Positions 7,445 through 16,112 of a stretch of DNA of 16,112 nucleotides are shown here, in pieces. A program made the translations under genes and the position numbers. The stretch is taken from positions 1 to 16,112 of the forward strand of contig JAJXTK010000051.1 of the NCBI GenBank assembly GCA_021783935.1, written 5' to 3'. This DNA comes from Myxococcales bacterium (lineage in GTDB: Bacteria; Myxococcota_A; Polyangia; Polyangiales; JADJMO01). Every line of letters begins with the position of its first letter. Within the stretch, counting starts at the first letter, position 1. The notes below the pieces were generated by a model. That model had not been told where the DNA came from. It saw only the letters and a program-made list of their open reading frames with translations, and ran no database searches.

Positions 7445-7464
7445 ACGAGACGAGACGAGACGAG
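7445..7464. repeat. Short tandem repeat (ACGAG)x4
   Basis: Four exact copies of ACGAG begin 4 bp after the acyl-CoA dehydrogenase stop codon. The tract runs directly into the purine-rich arm of the intergenic inverted repeat. It is a 5-bp unit in non-coding DNA, so slipped-strand length variation is possible. Confidence 0.7.
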
Positions 7465-7614
7465 AGAACAGGAAGGGGAGAAGAAGAGAAGGGGGGATAG
7501 CTGCCGATCGGGGCAGCGGGGTGATCGCCGCACGGCGCAGCGCTGACGTCGTCGCTGCGATCGGCAGACCCCTCACCGTTTCTCTCGCCTTCTTCCCTTC
7601 GTGTTGCCTCTCTC
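7463..7614. repeat. Intergenic imperfect inverted-repeat element, copy A
   Basis: This fills much of the 275-bp gap between the acyl-CoA dehydrogenase and scoA. A purine-rich left arm (7463-7510) ends in CTGCCGATCG, and its exact reverse complement CGATCGGCAG lies at 7558-7567. Beyond that, a pyrimidine-rich right arm pairs imperfectly with the left arm: AACAGGAAGGGGAGAAGAAG on the left against rc-right AACACGAAGGGAAGAAGG. The 47-bp centre can form further small hairpins. The right arm carries TTCTTCCCTTCGTGT (7590-7604), found again exactly in copy B (9218-9232). No open frame with coding character is seen. From 7615 to 7716 I see only an ordinary GC-rich leader to scoA with no strong promoter match. 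Confidence 0.65.
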
Positions 7615-7716
7615 TCGCTCACTCGATCGCGAAGGCGCCTGCGCACCTGGGGTGGCGGTGCGCGTCATCGCGGCGGCTATGGTGCTCGACGCACGGTTGG
7701 ACTACGCCAGCGCGCC

Positions 7717-8466
7717 ATGAACAAGGTGTTCCCCGACGCCAAGAGCGCGCTCAAGGACATCCCGGACGGCGCGACGATCCTCGCCGGCGGGTTCGGCCTC
7801 TGCGGCATCCCCGAGCTGTGCATCGCGGCCCTCCGCGAGCTCGGCACGAAGGACCTCGTCGTCGTCAGCAACAACTGCGGCGTCGACGACTTCGGTCTCG
7901 GGATCCTGCTCCAGAACAAGCAGATCCAGAAGATGATCTCGTCGTACGTCGGCGAGAACAAGGAGTTCGAGCGCCAGTACCTCAAGGGCGAGCTCGAGGT
8001 GGAGCTCACGCCGCAGGGAACGCTCGCCGAGCGTCTGCGCGCGGGGGGCGCGGGAATCCCGGCGTTCTACACGCCGACCGGCGTCGGCACCGCCATCAGC
8101 GAGGGGGGCTTGCCGCTCAAGTACGACGTGAACGGCAAGGTCATCAAGACGAGCGAGAAGAAGGAGGTTCGCCGGTTCGGCGGGCGCGACTACGTGCTCG
8201 AGCCGGCGATCGCCGGTGACTTCGCGATCGTGAAGGCGTGGAAGGGCGATCGCTTCGGCAACCTCGTCTACCGGCAGACGGCGGCGAACTTCAACCCGAT
8301 GATGGCGACGGCCGCGAAGGTGACGATCGCGGAGGTCGAGGAGCTCGTCGAGGTCGGCCAGATCGACCCCGATCACGTGCACACGCCCGGCATCTACGTG
8401 CATCGCATCTTCAAGGGCACCGGCTACCAGAAGCGCATCGAGCGCCGCACGCTCCGCAAGGCTTGA
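7717..8466 (+). CDS. scoA: Succinyl-CoA:3-ketoacid CoA-transferase subunit A
   Basis: The 249-residue protein has the family I CoA-transferase alpha-subunit pattern. Its N-terminus is MNKVFPDAKSAL. GGFGLCGIPE (24-33) is the CoA-transferase signature loop, SNNCGVDDFGLGILL (51-65) is characteristic of ScoA, and TPQGTLAERLRAGGAGIPAFYTPTGVGT and NLVYRQTAANFNP follow in order. With ScoB it moves CoA between succinyl-CoA and acetoacetate, linking ketone bodies or polyhydroxybutyrate breakdown to acetyl-CoA. Close relatives using other 3-oxoacids (for example PcaI, AtoD) cannot be fully excluded. No strong Shine-Dalgarno precedes the ATG, but the N-terminus matches family starts. The stop codon is 8 bp before scoB, so the two subunits are co-translated from one operon. 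Confidence 0.92.
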   Translation: MNKVFPDAKSALKDIPDGATILAGGFGLCGIPELCIAALRELGTKDLVVVSNNCGVDDFGLGILLQNKQIQKMISSYVGENKEFERQYLKGELEVELTPQGTLAERLRAGGAGIPAFYTPTGVGTAISEGGLPLKYDVNGKVIKTSEKKEVRRFGGRDYVLEPAIAGDFAIVKAWKGDRFGNLVYRQTAANFNPMMATAAKVTIAEVEELVEVGQIDPDHVHTPGIYVHRIFKGTGYQKRIERRTLRKA

Positions 8467-8474
8467 GAGGAACC

Positions 8475-9137
8475 ATGGCACCGCTCACCCGCGATCAAAT
8501 CGCCAAGCGCGCCGCGCTGGAGCTCCGCGACGGCTACTACGTGAACCTGGGCATCGGCATGCCGACGCTCGTCGCGAACTTCATCCCGCCCGGGGTCGAG
8601 GTCGTGCTCCAGAGCGAGAACGGCCTGCTCGGCATCGGCCCGTACCCGAGCGAGGCGGAGGTCGACGCAGATCTCATCAACGCCGGCAAGGAGACGGTCA
8701 CGATGATCAAGGGGTCGTCGACCTTCTCGAGCGCCGAGTCGTTCGCGATGATCCGCGGCGGTCACATCGACCTCGCGATCCTCGGCGCGATGCAGGTCGC
8801 TGCGAACGGCGACCTCGCCAACTGGATGATCCCCGGCAAGATGGTCAAGGGGATGGGCGGTGCGATGGACCTCGTCGCCCGCGCCAAGCGCGTGGTCGTG
8901 ATCATGGAGCACGCCGCCAAGGACGGCTCGCCGAAGATCCTCGAGGCGTGCGACCTGCCCATCACCGGCAAGAAGGTCGTGCACCGGATCATCACCGAGC
9001 TCGCCGTCATCGACGTCACCCCCGACGGCCTCCACCTGCGCGAGGTCGCGCCTGGCGTCTCCGCGCGCGAGGTCCAAGAGAAGACGCAGCCGATGCTCAA
9101 GGTCGACGCGGAGCTGCGCGAGATCGCGGTCACCTGA
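8475..9137 (+). CDS. scoB: Succinyl-CoA:3-ketoacid CoA-transferase subunit B
   Basis: The protein has 220 residues, the usual length of the beta subunit. SENG (47-50) contains the catalytic glutamate E48, which forms the enzyme-CoA thioester. Before it, YYVNLGIGMPTLVANFIP matches the family, and GMGGAMDLV (127-135) supplies the glycine-rich oxyanion/CoA region. The pattern PYPSEAEVDADLINAGKETVT is also typical of ScoB. A GAGGAA Shine-Dalgarno sits in the 8-bp gap behind the scoA stop (TGA-GAGGAACC-ATG), so translation is tightly linked to scoA. The 3' end is followed by a 125-bp gap carrying the second copy of the intergenic repeat, then accD. Confidence 0.93.
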   Translation: MAPLTRDQIAKRAALELRDGYYVNLGIGMPTLVANFIPPGVEVVLQSENGLLGIGPYPSEAEVDADLINAGKETVTMIKGSSTFSSAESFAMIRGGHIDLAILGAMQVAANGDLANWMIPGKMVKGMGGAMDLVARAKRVVVIMEHAAKDGSPKILEACDLPITGKKVVHRIITELAVIDVTPDGLHLREVAPGVSAREVQEKTQPMLKVDAELREIAVT

Positions 9138-9152
9138 CCTGCAGAGAGGCGC

Positions 9153-9232
9153 CACGAAGAAGAGAGGGGGGAAGAAGAGTGCCGCCCCGGCGCGACGTCC
9201 CTCTCCTGTTGGCTGCTTTCTTCCCTTCGTGT
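9153..9232. repeat. Intergenic imperfect inverted-repeat element, copy B
   Basis: The outer arms CACGAAG (9153-9159) and CTTCGTG (9225-9231) are exact reverse complements. A purine run GAAGAAGAGAGGGGGGA on the left faces TTCTTCCC on the right. A small GCCG-CCC-CGGC hairpin lies at the centre. Copy B shares the exact 15-mer TTCTTCCCTTCGTGT (9218-9232) with copy A. It also shares the left-arm block GAAGAAGAGA(A)GGGGGGA, with one A more in copy A. It occupies the scoB-accD gap. It could be a terminator or mRNA-processing hairpin for scoAB, or a dispersed repeat. Confidence 0.6.
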
Positions 9233-9252
9233 GAACCTCGCTTGGTGCGATT

Positions 9253-9256
9253 GAGG
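9253..9256 (+). promoter_or_regulatory. Shine-Dalgarno site deciding the TTG start of accD
   Basis: GAGG ends six bases before TTG 9263. No ATG or GTG with a better site exists before the first zinc-ligand cysteines, so this site selects the TTG start. Confidence 0.6.
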
Positions 9257-9262
9257 TAGCCG

Positions 9263-10098
<836 letters not shown>

Positions 10099-10102
<4 letters not shown>

Positions 10103-11445
10103 CCTCCGCGCTCGGTCGAGAGGGCGCCCACCTGAGCGCGACGCTCGCACGCCTCTACGCGCTCGCCCCGAGAGGCGCCCGCTTCGGCCTCGAGCCGATG
10201 CTCCGTGCCTGCGCGGCCGAGGGGGATCTCCAGCGATCGCTGCCGGTCGTGCACGTCGCGGGGACCAACGGAAAGGGGAGCGTCGCCGCGTCGGTCGAGG
10301 CGATCGCGCGCGCGGCGGGGCTGCGCACGGGCCTCTACACGAGCCCGCACCTGCTGCGCTTCGCCGAGCGAATCCGCATCGACGGCGCGCCCATCGACGA
10401 CGCGGCGCTCGATCGCGCGCTCGAGCGCGTGATGGATCGACATCCGGAGCTGACCTTCTTCGAGGTTGCGACGCTCGCCGCCTTTCGGCTCTTCGCCGAG
10501 GCGGCGCCCGACTTGGTCGTGCTCGAGGTCGGGCTCGGTGGGCGTCTCGACGCGACGAACGTGATCGAGCGGCCGCTCGTCACCGCGGTGACCTCGATCG
10601 GGCTCGATCACACCGCGCTGCTCGGCGAGGCGCTCGAGCAGATCGCCGCCGAGAAGGCCGGCATCGCCAAGCGCGGGGCGCCGCTCGTCACGGGGCCGCT
10701 CGCGACCTCGCCGCTCGGCGTCGTCGAGGCGTGCGCGCGCGAGGTCGGCGCTGGCCCGGTCTGGCGCGTGGGCCGCGAGCTCGAGCGTCGTCGTGCCGGC
10801 GATCGCCTGTTGGTGAGCGGCCCCGACGAGCGCGCGCTCGCCGCGACGATCGCGCTCGTCGGGGCGCATCAGGACGACAACGCCGCGGTGGCCGCCGGCG
10901 TCGCGTGGCTCTTGCGATCCTCGGGGCGCGGTTCGCGCGCGCCGTTGCCGATCGACGACGTGCACATCGCCTCGGGGCTCGCGTCGGTCGCCTGGCCCGG
11001 CCGGCTCGAGACCATCGTGATCGCCGCGGGGCCCCTCGGCGGGACGTACCTCCTCGACGGGGCGCACAACGAACAAGGGGCAGACGCGCTCGCGGCCGCG
11101 CTCGACGCGCGCGCCGAGGCCGCGTCGACGCGTGCGCTCGTCTTCGGCACCATGGCCGACAAGCCCTGGGGCCGCATGCTCGAGCGGTTGCTGCCGCGCG
11201 CCGGCGCGCGCGTGTACGTCGCGCCGCGCGCGTCGGGCGGCGGACGCAAGGCCACCGCGCCGAGCGCGAGCGGCTCGATCGACCCGGGCGGCGAGCGCGC
11301 CGACGACGTCGTCGACGCGCTGTCGCGGGCGCGGGCGCGGGTCGGCCGCGACGGCCTGGTCCTCGTCGCCGGCAGCCTTTACCTCGTCGGCGAGGCGCGC
11401 GGCGCACTGCTCGGCGCGCCGCGCGATCCGCAGGTGGGGCTGTAG
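10099..11445 (+). CDS. folC: Dihydrofolate synthase / folylpolyglutamate synthase
   Basis: The 448-residue Mur-ligase-family enzyme begins at ATG 10099, overlapping the accD stop by 4 bp. VHVAGTNGKGSVAAS (51-65) is the ATP P-loop, with K59. LYTSPHLLRFAERIRIDG (79-96) is the FolC-specific block. LVVLEVGLGGRLDATNVI (139-156) contributes Mg2+ and substrate contacts. IGLDHTALLG (167-176) and AAEKAGIAK (183-191, with the family's conserved lysine) follow. The C-terminal domain has AHQDDNAAVA, WPGRLE (299-304), LLDGAHN (318-324) and VAGSLYLVGEAR (423-434). It adds glutamate to dihydropteroate and to tetrahydrofolates in the cytoplasm. A loop RASGGGRKATAPSASGSIDPGGER (377-400) is low-complexity and looks like a lineage insertion. 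Translation is probably coupled to accD. It ends 61 bp before the convergent protease gene; no strong terminator is seen there. Confidence 0.94.
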
Positions 11446-11506
11446 GCTCGGTCGCCGCGGACGTCCGGGCGCACGAGCTGCTCGGCCTCGCGATGCGCGG
11501 CCGTCG

Positions 11507-12574
11507 TCAGACCTTCGCGCAGGTGCCGGTGCCCGCGTCGCCGCTCTTGGCGCAGTGGTAGCCGGCGGGGCAGCGCTTCTCGCCGGCGCCGCACGCGCGC
11601 GAGCAGTAGGCGCCTTGGGTCGCGCGCACGCACAGGCCGCTCGCGCAGCTCTGGCCCGACTCGCAGGCGTCGCCCATGTCGTTCGCGGGCTCGGCGGCGC
11701 CCGCGTCGGCGGGCTCGTCGGGCGTGGACGCGCTCGCCACGCCATGGGCCGCGATTTGGGCCGCGGCGCGCTCGGTCCGCGTGTAGATGTTCCCCGCGGC
11801 CGCCCCTTCGCACGGCTGCGGCCCGCGCGAGACGACGCCGACGATCTCGCCGGTGGTCTCGTCGAGGGCGGGGCCGCCGCTGTCGCCGCTGCACGTCGCC
11901 TCGCCGACGGAGAACTCGCTGCTCGTCACCGAGAGGATCGGCACGCCCGTACGGAAGCGCTTCTGACCGGCGCTGCCGTTGCTGCCCGTGAGGCCGAAGC
12001 CGACGGCCGTGATCGCGTGGCCAGCGACGGCGCCGTGGCTCGAGACGCGCATCGGCTTGAGATCGTGAACGGGGCGATCCAAGCGCAGGAGCGCGTAGTC
12101 GTTCGAGCAGAGGATCTTGCTCTTGTTCGCGATGATCTCCGCGCCGCGCGCGATCGGCTGCGCGGTGCGGGCGTCGTCGCCGCGCAGAACGACGATGCTC
12201 TCGGGGGCGCGATCGCCGCTGATCTGCGCGGTGTGGCTCGGGCATGCGACCGACTCGCTGCGCAGGTAGGAGACGCAGTGGCGTGCGGTCAGCACGAGAT
12301 TCGGGGCTACCAGGGCGCCGGTGCAGAGCGCGGTGCCCTGTTCGTCCTCGGCGAGCAAGGCGAGCACCGAGGGGTGGCGCCCTTTGTCGGGGGCGCCGTG
12401 CACGATGGCCTGATCGACGCTGACGGCGGGGTCGTCGACGGGCGTCGGCGAGTCTTCGGCGCCGAGTGGTGCGTCGTGGGTCGCGCCGCAGGCCGCGAGC
12501 AGCGAGACGATGCCGGCGACGCCGAGCTTGACGAGCGCGCCGTGGGCGCGCGAACGGATCGATTCGTGGACCAT
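11507..12574 (-). CDS. Trypsin-fold (S1A) serine protease lipoprotein with Cys-rich C-terminal domain
   Basis: The protein has 355 residues. A lipoprotein signal ends in LLAAC with C29 as the lipidation site. A short Asp/Pro-rich linker leads to the activation-like junction QAIVHG (55-60). The triad is H99 in LTARHC, D159 in SNDYALLRL and S232 in CSGDSGGPA, all present. C84-C100 would form the usual disulfide beside the active-site histidine. The residue at the base of the S1 pocket (six before the serine, chymotrypsin position 189) is A226, not Asp, so trypsin-like cleavage after Lys/Arg is unlikely. After an Ala/Pro/Asp linker, residues 300-355 hold eight cysteines in a compact CxxxxxCxxxxC pattern with CPAGYHC, an EGF-like or cysteine-knot module common in myxobacterial surface proteins. 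The start ATG has a near-perfect Shine-Dalgarno. Substrate unknown. Confidence 0.9.
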   Translation of the reverse strand: MVHESIRSRAHGALVKLGVAGIVSLLAACGATHDAPLGAEDSPTPVDDPAVSVDQAIVHGAPDKGRHPSVLALLAEDEQGTALCTGALVAPNLVLTARHCVSYLRSESVACPSHTAQISGDRAPESIVVLRGDDARTAQPIARGAEIIANKSKILCSNDYALLRLDRPVHDLKPMRVSSHGAVAGHAITAVGFGLTGSNGSAGQKRFRTGVPILSVTSSEFSVGEATCSGDSGGPALDETTGEIVGVVSRGPQPCEGAAAGNIYTRTERAAAQIAAHGVASASTPDEPADAGAAEPANDMGDACESGQSCASGLCVRATQGAYCSRACGAGEKRCPAGYHCAKSGDAGTGTCAKV

Positions 12575-12577
12575 GAG

Positions 12578-12585
12578 ACCTCCTT
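12578..12585 (-). promoter_or_regulatory. Strong Shine-Dalgarno of the serine protease gene
   Basis: AAGGAGGT on the minus strand matches the complement of the 16S rRNA 3' end over its whole length and sits three bases before ATG 12574. It is the strongest ribosome site in the window, suggesting efficient translation once the gene is transcribed. Confidence 0.75.
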
Positions 12586-12690
12586 CCGCGCGTGGGGCGC
12601 GGTCGAGGACCCATCAGCGCGCGGCGTGCCGACGCGAGCCGGCCGCGAAATGGCAGAATTGCAGGCACTTCGCGCGCACGTGGACCGGCG

Positions 12691-12710
12691 CCGCCGGCGG
12701 CCGCCGGCGG
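12691..12710. repeat. 20-bp perfect GC palindrome (two tandem CCGCCGGCGG)
   Basis: Two exact adjacent copies of CCGCCGGCGG, each self-complementary, form one 20-bp perfect palindrome. On the minus strand it lies 40 nt past the CYTH stop and upstream of the protease gene. It could fold into an 8-bp stem with a 4-nt loop. It may be the terminator of the secA-CYTH unit, a nucleoid or regulator binding site, or a chance GC-rich repeat. Confidence 0.45.
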
Positions 12711-12732
12711 AGGCCGCCGAAGCGGGCGCGTC

Positions 12733-12748
12733 CCGAGCCGGGCCTCGG
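12733..12748 (-). terminator. Small hairpin at the end of the CYTH gene
   Basis: CCGAG-CCGGGC-CTCGG forms a 5-bp stem two bases past the CYTH stop codon on the minus strand. No U-run follows. Together with the palindrome at 12691-12710 it could end the secA-CYTH transcript. This is weak support. Confidence 0.3.
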
Positions 12749-12750
12749 CG

Positions 12751-13221
12751 CTACGGCACGCGCTGCGAGGCCGCGAGCGACGCGTTCGAGTAGCGGCCGT
12801 CGGCGGAGACCTCGCGCGTCACCCAAGCGGGCCGAGCGAACGGCTCGTCGATCGACGTGAGCTCGATCTCGGCGAGCACGAGCCCCGCGAGCTCCCCTTC
12901 GAAGAGATCGACCTCCCACCGCTTGCCCGCGTGCTCCACCTCGTGGCGGACCTTCTCGAGGCGCGCGTGCGACATAGCGAGCAAGAGGCGCGCGTCGTCG
13001 ACCGGGATCTCGTACTCGAGCTCCAGGCGATCGATGAGGCCGGCGCCTTTGATCGTCAGCCACGCGCGCGCCTCGGGGGTCCCGTCGTCCGCGATGCGCA
13101 CGCGCACCGTGGGACGCCGGGCGAGGTAGCCTTGCAACAGGCGCCGCCCGCGCCCGAGCGTCGGCAGGGCCGCAAGATTGACCAGAAATTTCCGCTCGAT
13201 TTCGCGGCCGCCGGACCCCAT
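12751..13221 (-). CDS. CYTH-domain protein (triphosphate tunnel metalloenzyme family)
   Basis: The protein has 156 residues from ATG 13221. The diagnostic ExExK motif is REIERKFLV (E7, E9, K11). The other tunnel residues follow in order: LLQGYLARRPTVRVRI (R40, R42), AWLTIKG (K58), RLELEYEIP (E67, E69, E71), KVRHEV (K90, R92), WEVDLFEGELAGLVLAEIEL (D105, E118, E120) and VSADGRYSNASLA. Length and pattern match the short bacterial CYTH proteins such as NeuTTM/CthTTM, which hydrolyse inorganic tripolyphosphate with a divalent metal. Adenylate cyclase or thiamine-triphosphatase activity is a less likely alternative. A GTG at 13230 is also in frame, but a GAGG ten bases before the ATG and only one base before the GTG favours the ATG. 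It follows secA by 12 bp on the same strand, so it is probably co-transcribed; no functional link to secretion is known. Confidence 0.85.
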   Translation of the reverse strand: MGSGGREIERKFLVNLAALPTLGRGRRLLQGYLARRPTVRVRIADDGTPEARAWLTIKGAGLIDRLELEYEIPVDDARLLLAMSHARLEKVRHEVEHAGKRWEVDLFEGELAGLVLAEIELTSIDEPFARPAWVTREVSADGRYSNASLAASQRVP

Positions 13222-13233
13222 CGTGGGCACGCC

Positions 13234-16112
<2,879 letters not shown>

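Noticed and set aside
12652..12664. TGGCA-GAA-TTGCA resembling a sigma-54 promoter
   Set aside because: The GG and GC elements are too close for the -24/-12 spacing, and the orientation faces no plus-strand gene.

Overview
The window is very GC-rich, with strong G/C bias at third codon positions and therefore many long antisense shadow frames. The gene content and style suggest a myxobacterium-like deltaproteobacterial lineage (Myxococcota, perhaps Polyangia). Pointers are a secreted TPR-metalloprotease, a Cys-rich trypsin-fold lipoprotein, proline-rich orphan paralogs and an enlarged SecA. The taxonomic call is an inference from content, not from a marker gene. I see no integrase, transposase, CRISPR array, rRNA or tRNA; the window reads as chromosomal backbone.

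Layout, left to right. (1) 1-1050, minus: N-terminal part of a GT39/ArnT-like membrane glycosyltransferase, cut by the left edge. (2) 1241-1507, minus: rpsT (ribosomal protein bS20) with a GTG start, a good sigma-70-type promoter and a hairpin just after the stop. (3) 1691-4588, plus: an exported TPR protein with a central HExxH peptidase domain. (4) 4619-6129, minus: two tandem paralogous genes of unknown function. (5) 6290-11445, plus: acyl-CoA dehydrogenase, scoA-scoB (3-oxoacid CoA-transferase), accD (acetyl-CoA carboxylase beta) and folC. (6) 11507-12574, minus: serine-protease lipoprotein. (7) 12751-16112, minus: secA (5' end beyond the right edge) followed 12 bp later by a CYTH-domain triphosphatase-like gene.

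The plus-strand block from 6290 to 10102 is a plausible acyl-CoA supply cluster. An acyl-CoA dehydrogenase oxidises acyl-CoA, ScoAB exchanges CoA between succinyl-CoA and acetoacetate, and AccD is half of the carboxyltransferase that makes malonyl-CoA. FolC is translationally coupled to AccD by an ATGA overlap, a common arrangement. Gaps of 275 and 125 bp divide the block, so it may be three transcription units (acd; scoAB; accD-folC).

The least expected structure is in those two gaps. Both contain a related imperfect inverted repeat with a purine-rich left arm and a pyrimidine-rich right arm, and they share an exact 15-mer. This looks like a small dispersed intergenic repeat family. Other items worth attention are a 23-bp operator-like palindrome upstream of the acyl-CoA dehydrogenase, the tandem orphan paralogs, the TPR-peptidase-TPR sandwich, an insertion of about 100 residues in SecA, and a protease whose S1-pocket residue is not that of trypsin.
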